NCBI GenBank assembly: GCA_012797825.1
Contig: JAAZOI010000139.1
Coordinates: 1-5,316, forward strand
From: Eubacteriaceae bacterium
GTDB lineage: Bacteria; Bacillota; Clostridia; Eubacteriales; UBA1433
DNA length: 5,316 bases
Reading direction: 5' to 3'
Shown here piece after piece: positions 1-5,316 of the stretch. The position numbers and the translations under genes were made by a program. Below the pieces are notes generated by a model, which did not search any database, had not been told where the DNA came from, and was given only the letters and a program-made list of their open reading frames with translations. Each line of letters opens with the position of its first letter. The stretch's first letter is position 1.

Positions 1-1
1 C

Positions 2-337
2 ATAGATACTACGATACTCAGCAATAAAGCGCAAATGGAAGCGGATAAGCTGTCGAGCAAGGCCAGATATAACTCTAATCTTGCAAACGATATGCGCCAG
101 GATCAGTCAAACAGCTTTGATATATGGAAGGATAGACAAGACAGACAGTACCGCCAGGGGCGTGACAAACTTGAGGACAGGCGATATGAGCGTGAGTGGG
201 CTTATAACCATAGGAAAGCGAAAAAGAAAAATTCAACAATAACAGCGGGAGGCGCAGTCGGAGCAGGAAAAGAAGTAGTTACGGATTACGATAACCCGAG
301 CTATTGGTTTTTCAATCTCCCCATCACATATAAATAA
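2..337 (+). CDS. C-terminal part of a charged, helical, probably phage structural protein (5' partial)
   Basis: The frame is open from base 2. The first in-frame ATG (position 35) has no ribosome binding site upstream, and the residues before it have the same helical, polar character, so this is most likely the tail of a gene starting outside the window. The visible ~111 residues are dominated by Arg, Lys, Asp, Gln and Tyr, with a quasi-repetitive DRQ/YRQ/DRRYERE stretch, then a KKK run, a Gly/Ala-rich patch (TAGGAVGAG) and an aromatic end (YWFFNLP). There is no signal peptide or membrane segment. Charged, Tyr/Arg/Asp-repetitive C-termini of this kind occur in internal or minor virion proteins of clostridial prophages; I rely on general resemblance, not on a family motif. 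It lies 15 bases before the carrier gene, so both are probably co-transcribed. The virion role is an inference; a conjugative-element protein is an alternative. Confidence 0.6.
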   Translation: MDTTILSNKAQMEADKLSSKARYNSNLANDMRQDQSNSFDIWKDRQDRQYRQGRDKLEDRRYEREWAYNHRKAKKKNSTITAGGAVGAGKEVVTDYDNPSYWFFNLPITYK

Positions 338-341
338 AAAT

Positions 342-347
342 GAGGTG
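342..347 (+). promoter_or_regulatory. Ribosome binding site fixing a GTG start
   Basis: GAGGTG lies five bases before the GTG at 353 and decides the start of the large carrier gene. The ATG at 351 is followed directly by TGA, and the ATG at 340 overlaps the Shine-Dalgarno sequence and is in another frame, so GTG is the only sensible start here. Confidence 0.75.
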
Positions 348-352
348 CTAAT

Positions 353-3300
353 GTGAATTTTATAGAGTGGCTTAAAAAGAAACAGCAGGAAGAAAAGCAA
401 AAGCAGCAGCAGCAACAGCAGCAGGAAGCCGCCGCGTACGACAGCATTATGTCTACAGGTGCCGGCAGTGAAAAATATATTGCTAAAAAGCAGGTGCAGC
501 AGCAAAACAATAAATCTCAAAAAAGCATAATTGATAAAGCATTAAAAATTAAAGATGAAATTGAACAACAGCAAAAAAACGAGTTTGACACATATGATAA
601 TATGATGTCGGCAAATTCTGAGCTTTATAAGCTGAAAATGGAGAAGCGCAAACAGAATGAAGTAATCGCAGAGAAAAACAAAGCAATCCTCGAGGAAAAT
701 AAAAAAAGATATCAACGGGCAAAAGACGAAGCAAAAAGATTGCATTTATTCGGCGATGACAGATATTCATTTATACAAGATGCTTATAATAATCAAACAT
801 ACGGCGGAAAAATTGATGAAATTCCGTATGTGACTACGGCGGATATAAGAAATAAAAATATTAGTAATATCGACACAGAAATTGACACAAAAATAAATAC
901 AGACCCGAATGCGAATGATTTAATAACGCAAGGCGCGTCAATAAACCCTTTAGAAAACGACGCACCAACTTATGATGAAATGGCGCTTTCGACTTTAGGA
1001 CTTGACAGCGAGGATTCGTATATAACAAATTTCAGAGATTATCTTAATCCTGACGAATTAAGAAGGCTTAATTATCTTTTGGGAGATCAGAAAAAAAATG
1101 GAGTTGACCATTCACAATCGATAAAAGATTACTCTGCTATGGTGATAAACAGAGCGGGACAGGCTTATGAAGACAAAAGATATGAGACAGGCGATTATGT
1201 GCACGGTAATTTTTATTTGAGTTCGCCCATACATGGACTTACCAGCGGAACAATAGGCGGTATCGGAAAAACGATGAAAAGACTTTTTGGAGACATATCC
1301 CCTACAGTGACCACGGCTGAAGAAATGGCATACCAGGATGAGCTGAATAAATCTACGGGATTTAAAAAAATCGCAGGATTAGTGCTTTACAACGGTGGTC
1401 AGATTACTTCATCGGTTTTATTAGGCGGAGGTTATGGAAGTCTTGAAGCAAAAGCCGCAAGAGCTGGCACTAATACAATGATGTTTCTCACAACAGCCGG
1501 CAACAGTTATGATAATGTAATAAAAAACGGCTATACAGACAGAGAGGCTTTGACATACGCGATTATGGACGCGGGCATGGAAGTATTGCTTACAAAAATT
1601 GGCGGAAAACTTGCAGGCGGTATCGAACAGCTTGCCGGGACAAAGTCTCTGCTTAAAAACGCCATAAAAACAACAGTAAAAAACCCTATTGATCAAAGAG
1701 CGGTTAATAAAATTATAAACATGGCTTCGGAGGGTACGGAAGAATACATACAGCAAGTGTTTAACCCTATAGTAAAGAATATAGCCTTAGGCGAGGATAA
1801 TAAATTTAAGCTGAATGTTGAAGGCGGTCTGACCGCTTTTTTGGTAGGTTTTCTTACAGCAGGAGCTGTTAACGCCACTTGCTCAAACTACGGACTTAAA
1901 AGTGACGTTCTTTCTTATGTTTACAAAATACGCAATCCGGAAGGCAATTATTTATCTGCCGATGCGATTTACGGAGTGCATTCAGGCAACCCCATTCAGG
2001 ATAATATTTTGGAATATGCAGAATGGATAAAACCGTTTAAAGAGCAAGGTTTAGAAGAGATATTTGGCAGAATAAAAAATATAGCCGAGGTTGAAATAGG
2101 AGGCAAGACGTACTCCGAAATATGTAAAGCAACAGCAAATATGAACAAAGGGGAGGTGATAGATTATTATTTTTCATTGATTAATTCGCCGAAATACAAG
2201 CAGGAGGTCGAGCAGTTAAAAGCCCGCAAAGAATATTTAGATAAGACATCAGATGTGAAATTAGCTGAAGATAAAGTAAGAAACCGAATATACGATATAA
2301 TCGGTAAAAACACAGGCGTTGAACTGAGTTTTATAAATGACGCGAACGAAAATGTAGGCGGATATTTTGACGATAAGAACAATAAAATTGTAATAAACAG
2401 CAATTCAAAAAACCCCATGCTTGTTATGCTTATGCGCGAGATTACACATAACGCGCAGTTAAGCAAATTTTATCCCGCTCTTAAAGATGCCGCATTTAAA
2501 GATATGGAAAACAAAGGAATAGACGTAAAGGCAGCGGAAGATAAGATACGCGAAGATTACAAAGATTACAATCTCAGCGATAAAGGGGTTGAGCAGGAGA
2601 TAGTATCCAAATATGTGGGCGGAATGCTGCTTGGCAATGAAGCGGATGTTATAGACTTTGTATTGCGCAATAAAACATTCGCGGGCAAGCTGTACGGTCT
2701 TGTGTCAAAATTTGCCGTTAAAGATAAAGCATTCATGGAAGCTAAAAATAATCTTGCCAAGGCAATACTTGCGGGGAATGAAGAGAATGTATCATCGCCC
2801 GGAGAAGCCGTGCTGCAGTATGATATCGGGGAAGGGATAAAGAGCGATGAGGTAAATACGGAAGAAAATGTAATTAATGAGCAGAATGATATTGCAAATG
2901 GTGATGAAGTAGGGTATAAAAGAGAGGAAGGGGAAAATGCGTTAGACTTAAAACGAGCAGAATCATATACAAGCAAAGGATTACTAAAATCCATAAAAGA
3001 AAAAGGTTATGATTTTGAACGGGTTATGAGAATAATCAGCATAGATGATCCTGCTAAAATACCTCAGGAAGACAAAGATTACGTTATCGGGATGATGAGG
3101 GATATAGGCGTGCCTAAGGTGGGAGAAACGATAAGAAAAATCATACCGAAAGTTAAATATAAAAATATATTAAGAAATAAAACAATTAAAGGATTTATTG
3201 CAAATGCCGAGCATGTTTCATCCTTGAATATATTTGATGTGATACATAAGGCGCTAAGGTTAGAGGCAAACGAAGACTTTAATGAAAACGATGATTTTTA

Positions 3301-3550
3301 TATTGAATACTTTACGACTGTAACAGCAGAAGATAAGCTTGCCATACCAATAAATAAAAACTCCGGGCAATTAAAACCGCCATGCAATGGACTTGGCGCA
3401 ACGGCGAGCATATTCGGGATATTCCCTGAATACTTTATGAGACGTAGAGGTTTTCAAGATGGAGACATACTGAATTTAAGGGATTCAAAGACGGGTGAAA
3501 AGACCAAAAGCTACCGATATGATAGAGATGAAGGCTGGATAGAAGAATAA
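353..3550 (+). CDS. Large multidomain phage-type (polyvalent) carrier protein with putative C-terminal toxin domain
   Basis: This is a 1065-residue protein with a GTG start and good RBS. Residues 1-24 are Lys/Gln-rich with seven consecutive Gln (18-24). A YDxxMS motif occurs at 29 and again at 81, each after a Gln-rich stretch, and residues ~90-135 are predicted coiled coil by composition. Residues ~337-510 are Gly/Ala-rich and hydrophobic, with a possible membrane segment at ~490-508. Residues ~640-805 resemble the zincin-like metallopeptidase domains of clostridial phage polyvalent proteins: GGYFDD and IVIN strands (from 669), then REITH (695-699) where HExxH is expected, and a later VEQEIVSKY (E747/E749) in the position of the third metal ligand. 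The first His is Arg, so it is probably inactive. An acidic linker (~805-870) leads to a ~190-residue C-terminal domain (872-1065) containing RRGFQDGD and DSKTG. Being followed immediately by a small paralogous gene pair, the C-terminus fits a polymorphic toxin tip. No activity can be assigned. Confidence 0.72.
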   Translation: MNFIEWLKKKQQEEKQKQQQQQQQEAAAYDSIMSTGAGSEKYIAKKQVQQQNNKSQKSIIDKALKIKDEIEQQQKNEFDTYDNMMSANSELYKLKMEKRKQNEVIAEKNKAILEENKKRYQRAKDEAKRLHLFGDDRYSFIQDAYNNQTYGGKIDEIPYVTTADIRNKNISNIDTEIDTKINTDPNANDLITQGASINPLENDAPTYDEMALSTLGLDSEDSYITNFRDYLNPDELRRLNYLLGDQKKNGVDHSQSIKDYSAMVINRAGQAYEDKRYETGDYVHGNFYLSSPIHGLTSGTIGGIGKTMKRLFGDISPTVTTAEEMAYQDELNKSTGFKKIAGLVLYNGGQITSSVLLGGGYGSLEAKAARAGTNTMMFLTTAGNSYDNVIKNGYTDREALTYAIMDAGMEVLLTKIGGKLAGGIEQLAGTKSLLKNAIKTTVKNPIDQRAVNKIINMASEGTEEYIQQVFNPIVKNIALGEDNKFKLNVEGGLTAFLVGFLTAGAVNATCSNYGLKSDVLSYVYKIRNPEGNYLSADAIYGVHSGNPIQDNILEYAEWIKPFKEQGLEEIFGRIKNIAEVEIGGKTYSEICKATANMNKGEVIDYYFSLINSPKYKQEVEQLKARKEYLDKTSDVKLAEDKVRNRIYDIIGKNTGVELSFINDANENVGGYFDDKNNKIVINSNSKNPMLVMLMREITHNAQLSKFYPALKDAAFKDMENKGIDVKAAEDKIREDYKDYNLSDKGVEQEIVSKYVGGMLLGNEADVIDFVLRNKTFAGKLYGLVSKFAVKDKAFMEAKNNLAKAILAGNEENVSSPGEAVLQYDIGEGIKSDEVNTEENVINEQNDIANGDEVGYKREEGENALDLKRAESYTSKGLLKSIKEKGYDFERVMRIISIDDPAKIPQEDKDYVIGMMRDIGVPKVGETIRKIIPKVKYKNILRNKTIKGFIANAEHVSSLNIFDVIHKALRLEANEDFNENDDFYIEYFTTVTAEDKLAIPINKNSGQLKPPCNGLGATASIFGIFPEYFMRRRGFQDGDILNLRDSKTGEKTKSYRYDRDEGWIEE
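404..424 (+). repeat. CAG/CAA trinucleotide repeat encoding seven glutamines
   Basis: Seven codons (three CAG, one CAA, three CAG) encode Gln 18-24 near the N-terminus of the carrier. The run is in frame, so slippage would change the number of Gln residues without breaking the gene. The CAA interruption would be expected to limit slippage. Confidence 0.85.
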
Positions 3551-3555
3551 GGAGG
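3551..3555 (+). promoter_or_regulatory. Ribosome binding site of the first putative immunity gene
   Basis: GGAGG starts on the base after the carrier stop codon and lies ten bases before the ATG at 3566. The strong site and 15-base intergenic gap imply efficient co-expression of this small protein with the carrier, as expected for an immunity gene. Confidence 0.75.
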
Positions 3556-3565
3556 AAATTAGAAT

Positions 3566-4045
3566 ATGGATATTGGGCTATATCATGGAAAACAATATAG
3601 AATAGGTAAATTTACTGATGTTAGCTTGCATCTATTAAGCCGTAGTAAAGATGAAGGCTTTACAGAATTTATTAACTCTAAGGGAGTTCTTGTAGAAAAT
3701 AAATATATTATAGATATTCCAATAGCTGATTTGGAAGATGCATATGAACTTTGGCATGATGTTATTTACAAAGGAAATCAATTTGAAGCCGATAATATTG
3801 AGACATTATTAGAATCGGGCAGTGTAGATATTGATACAGATGACTTGGATACAGCAAATAAATTTGGTTTTAAAATGCAAGACCAGTATTGGTATTCCAA
3901 AACAATTAAATTTAAAGATATCGAGGCATTAATAGAGATTAAAGAACCGATATTAAAATTTGAGAAAACTAAGCAAACAACTACACACACTATACCTAAA
4001 GAAGAAATAATGGACTATGTGAAATACATTGCCAGTTTTGCGTAA
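3566..4045 (+). CDS. Putative immunity protein for the carrier's C-terminal toxin domain
   Basis: This is a 159-residue acidic, soluble-looking protein without signal peptide or membrane segment. It is built from two copies of a ~62-residue unit: YHGKQYRI (6-13) corresponds to YKGNQFEA (68-75), and DLEDAYEL (55-62) corresponds to DIEALIEI (118-125), followed by a C-terminal tail ending YIASFA. It is a paralogue of the 162-residue protein encoded at 4429-4917; over the last ~106 residues I count about half the positions identical. It starts 15 bases after the carrier gene with a strong RBS and is followed by an intrinsic terminator, so it is the last gene of that operon. A small paralogous gene immediately after a large protein with a variable C-terminus is the classic place for an immunity gene. 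The YxGKxYR...YKG pattern recalls small Imm-type proteins, but I cannot name a family. The gene is clearly AT-rich (14 G/C in the 60 bases at 3661-3720). Immunity function is inferred. Confidence 0.65.
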   Translation: MDIGLYHGKQYRIGKFTDVSLHLLSRSKDEGFTEFINSKGVLVENKYIIDIPIADLEDAYELWHDVIYKGNQFEADNIETLLESGSVDIDTDDLDTANKFGFKMQDQYWYSKTIKFKDIEALIEIKEPILKFEKTKQTTTHTIPKEEIMDYVKYIASFA

Positions 4046-4102
4046 GACATGATACTAACTACAACGCCACCCTTAATTATTTGGGGTGGTGTTTTTTTGT
4101 TG
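4031..4102 (+). repeat. Imperfect direct repeat, copy 1: immunity gene 3' end plus terminator
   Basis: This block runs from the last codons of the first immunity gene through its terminator to TTGTTG. It matches 4903-4973 with scattered substitutions and small indels; the match includes GTTTTGCGTAAGA, ATACTAA and GGGGTGGTG plus the T-run. After base 4102 the two copies share nothing obvious. Confidence 0.75.
4063..4098 (+). terminator. Rho-independent terminator after the carrier-immunity operon
   Basis: The arms AACGCCACCC (4063-4072) and GGGTGGTGTT (4084-4093) form a ten-base-pair stem with one G-U pair and an 11-base loop, running into seven consecutive T. It lies 17 bases after the first immunity stop codon and should end the carrier-immunity transcript. 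Confidence 0.9.
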
Positions 4103-4162
4103 GGTGAAATATTATTGTATTGCATTAAGTAATTATTTGAGGTATAAAAAGATTAAAGAAAA

Positions 4163-4429
4163 ATGAACTCCACTGATACGGACAAGTTTGAATTTCCGTA
4201 TTATAAGACATCCAAAAACTTGCCTTTTATAAAGGGTTATCCGTTTACAACGTTTTGCTTTATAAGTACAATTAAAGCCGTTATTGCCGAATATACATTA
4301 ATAAAAAGAGGTTATAATGACGGCGATAAGTTTTATATTATCGACTCGAAGAATGGGAACATATTAAGTACTTATGAATACAATTTTGAAAATAAAAATT
4401 GGATTCTTAAAAGAGAGGAAAAAGAATAA
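4163..4429 (+). CDS. Orphan C-terminal fragment of a toxin domain related to the carrier's tip
   Basis: This is an 88-residue ORF starting at ATG 4163, with an in-frame stop (TAA) at 4154-4156 and no good RBS; the nearest purine-rich stretch with GAGG is about 20 bases upstream. Its C-terminal half aligns with the end of the carrier: RGYNDGD (49-55) with RGFQDGD (1032-1038), DSKNG with DSKTG, then two Tyr and a Trp-Ile pair. I count 13 identities in 33 positions from R49 to I81, and a weaker match continues upstream over ~40 residues. It covers only about the last 80 residues of the ~190-residue toxin domain and has no carrier region. It overlaps the next gene by one base. Most likely it is the surviving end of a displaced toxin tip kept next to its immunity gene; it may be translated mainly to couple translation to that gene, or not be functional at all. 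An independent small toxin is possible but less likely. Confidence 0.6.
   Translation: MNSTDTDKFEFPYYKTSKNLPFIKGYPFTTFCFISTIKAVIAEYTLIKRGYNDGDKFYIIDSKNGNILSTYEYNFENKNWILKREEKE
4413..4420 (+). promoter_or_regulatory. Ribosome binding site of the second immunity gene, inside the preceding ORF
   Basis: GAGAGGAA lies eight bases before the ATG at 4429 and within the last codons of the orphan toxin-tip ORF. With the TAATG stop-start overlap it suggests translational coupling, while still allowing independent initiation. Confidence 0.65.
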
Positions 4430-4917
4430 TGAATTATGGAAAATACAAAGGAAATATATATAGGCTATCTAAATTAAGAGATAATAAATATTATTTATTT
4501 AGCTGGAGTAATGAAAATGATTTCAAAGAAGTTCCAAGTATTACTGATTACAAAGGTGTTATTCATAGTGGTCGTTATAAAAAAGAAATTGAGATTAACG
4601 CTCTTGAAGACGCATACGCATTAAAATACGAGGCTGTATACAAGGGGATAAGGTTTGATGCCGCGCTTATTGAATATTTACATAAAGAAGGCAGAATGGA
4701 AATCTGGACAGAAGATGATGATATAGCTGAAAAATACGATTTTGAAAGAATAGATATGTTCTGGTATTACAAATATATAGAAGGAAAAGATATTGAGGAG
4801 CTTGTTGAAATAAGAGAACCTATATTTCAATTTAAAGATACAAAAAAGGTTACTAAGCAAGTCATTCCAAAAGATAAAATATTGCAATACTCTGAATATA
4901 TAGCGAGTTTTGCGTAA
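4429..4917 (+). CDS. Second putative immunity protein, paralogue of the first
   Basis: This is a 162-residue acidic protein with no signal peptide or membrane segment. It has the same two-unit build as its paralogue at 3566-4045: YKGNIYRL (6-13) corresponds to YKGIRFDA (71-78), and LEDAYAL (59-65) to IEELVEI (122-128). The last six residues (YIASFA) are identical in the two proteins, and about half of the last 106 positions match; the first ~55 residues are more diverged, so any specificity difference may lie there. The ATG overlaps the stop of the orphan toxin-tip ORF (TAATG), and a terminator closely related to the first one follows. The context mirrors the carrier-immunity pair: toxin tip, then immunity, then terminator. 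The DNA is strongly AT-rich (9 G/C in the 60 bases at 4441-4500). Likely an orphan immunity gene protecting against a toxin related to, but distinct from, the full-length one; this role is inferred. No promoter was recognised in the 64 bases between the first terminator and the orphan ORF. Confidence 0.63.
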   Translation: MNYGKYKGNIYRLSKLRDNKYYLFSWSNENDFKEVPSITDYKGVIHSGRYKKEIEINALEDAYALKYEAVYKGIRFDAALIEYLHKEGRMEIWTEDDDIAEKYDFERIDMFWYYKYIEGKDIEELVEIREPIFQFKDTKKVTKQVIPKDKILQYSEYIASFA

Positions 4918-4973
4918 GATATATACTAATTACGACACCACTCCATAACCACTTGGGGTGGTGTTTTTTGTTG
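4903..4973 (+). repeat. Imperfect direct repeat, copy 2: immunity gene 3' end plus terminator
   Basis: This is the second copy of the block at 4031-4102, covering the end of the second immunity gene, its stop codon, the short spacer, the terminator and TTGTTG. Carrier-homologous sequence starts directly after it. Confidence 0.75.
4935..4969 (+). terminator. Rho-independent terminator after the second immunity gene
   Basis: The arms ACACCACTCC (4935-4944) and GGGGTGGTGT (4955-4964) form a ten-base-pair stem with one G-U pair and a ten-base loop, followed by a run of six T that begins with the last base of the stem. It starts 18 bases after the immunity stop codon and resembles the terminator at 4063-4098. 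Confidence 0.88.
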
Positions 4974-4974
4974 C

Positions 4975-5316
4975 AATACGTACGACCAGTCAAGAAAGCA
5001 GGGATACAATGACAGCGAGGCTCTTACATACGCTTTAATAAACGCCGGAATGGAGACTGTCACCACCAAGCTCGGGGGCAAAATGTTCGGCGGATACAAA
5101 GGTTTTGTAAAAGGAGTGCCTGAGTTAAAGGAAACCATATCAAAAGTCGTTAAAAACCCCATAGCGCAGAGATGCGCTTTTTTGATTACGGATATGGGCG
5201 CGGAAGGCGTTGAGGAAACTTTGCAAACTGCCGTTGACCCGCTTATCAGAAATTCCGTTTTTAAAGAGAATAACAATTTAGTCCTGTCGGGCAAGGATTA
5301 CCTTGATTCGTTTTTA
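4975..5316 (+). pseudogene. Start-less fragment of a second carrier protein (continues past the window end)
   Basis: The frame is open to the window edge and encodes 114 residues that align without a gap to residues 384-497 of the carrier at 353-3550. The shared landmarks are NxYD, GYxDxEALTYA, AGME, TKxGGK, VKNPIxQR and EGxEE; I count about 49 identical positions (43%). The homology begins five bases after the T-run of the preceding terminator. No ATG, GTG or TTG occurs in frame between the upstream stop (4927-4929) and ATG 5050, which already lies inside the conserved region, and there is no RBS. So this is a 5'-truncated piece of a carrier gene, lacking the N-terminal ~380 residues. At this level of divergence it is not a recent copy of the local carrier. 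It is GC-richer than the immunity genes (33 G/C in the 60 bases at 5041-5100). Whether it runs on to another toxin tip lies outside the window. Confidence 0.8.

Noticed and set aside
35..337. ATG 35 as the true start of the first gene
   Set aside because: The frame is open to base 2 and no Shine-Dalgarno sequence precedes the ATG, so a 5'-partial gene is more likely.
2658..2840. 60-residue plus-strand reading frame inside the carrier gene
   Set aside because: It lies fully inside the conserved carrier frame, has no RBS and an unremarkable composition; it is an out-of-frame shadow.
2966..3550. Naming the carrier tip an ADP-ribosyltransferase
   Set aside because: There is a loose resemblance in arrangement to known toxin tips, but I cannot place the required Arg, Ser/His and Glu catalytic positions, so the class is left open.
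4099..4162. Possible promoter between the first terminator and the orphan toxin-tip ORF (TATTAT at 4110-4115, TTGGGT at 4100-4105)
   Set aside because: The -10-like hexamer has no -35 partner at proper spacing, and in such AT-rich DNA it is expected by chance. How the second immunity gene is transcribed remains unresolved.
3550..4163. The orphan 88-residue ORF as a frameshifted continuation of the carrier
   Set aside because: The carrier already has its own complete version of the same C-terminal block, and a full gene with terminator lies between them.
4031..4973. The two 71-72 base repeats as a CRISPR or transposon terminal repeat pair
   Set aside because: They are direct repeats covering coding 3' ends and terminators, 870 bases apart, with paralogous genes between; duplication of a gene-terminator unit explains them.
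233..5294. Several minus-strand reading frames of 60-142 codons opposite the carrier, the immunity genes and the carrier fragment
   Set aside because: All lie antisense to recognisable plus-strand coding sequence, have compositions typical of antisense translation (Cys/Phe/Leu or Ser/Pro runs) and no good ribosome binding sites.

Overview
The window looks like phage-derived or mobile-element DNA from a low-GC Gram-positive bacterium, most likely a gut-type clostridial Bacillota. The reasons are strong Shine-Dalgarno sites (GAGGTG, GGAGG, GAGAGGAA), AT-rich codon use, closely packed same-strand genes, and the protein families present. All supported genes lie on the plus strand. I see no RNA genes, CRISPR array, transposase or convincing promoter.

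Layout. (1) Bases 2-337 are the end of a highly charged, helical protein that enters from outside the window, probably a virion or other mobile-element structural protein. (2) Bases 353-3550 encode a 1065-residue multidomain carrier protein. It has a Q-rich, coiled-coil N-terminus, a glycine/alanine-rich hydrophobic centre, a zincin-like metallopeptidase domain whose active site has decayed (REITH in place of HExxH), an acidic linker, and a C-terminal domain of about 190 residues in the position of a polymorphic toxin tip. (3) Bases 3566-4045 encode a 159-residue putative immunity protein, followed by a clear intrinsic terminator. (4) Bases 4163-4429 encode an 88-residue ORF that matches only the last ~80 residues of the carrier's toxin domain. 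It overlaps by one base (TAATG) a second putative immunity gene (4429-4917), which is a paralogue of the first and has a near-copy of the first terminator. (5) From about 4975 to the window end there is a reading frame with no start codon that aligns without gaps to residues 384-497 of the carrier, at about 43% identity by my count. It is a piece of a second, diverged carrier.

Taken together, the window reads as a toxin-immunity module array: a full-length effector with its immunity gene, then an orphan toxin tip with its own immunity gene, then the start of a further carrier-derived module. The 3' end of each immunity gene plus its terminator is a repeated unit, and both copies stop matching at the same base, just after TTTTTTGTTG. 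That suggests modules were joined at the end of the terminator. The toxin-immunity roles are inferred from gene order, domain layout and paralogy. I cannot name the toxin or immunity families, and the biochemical activity of the toxin tip is unknown.
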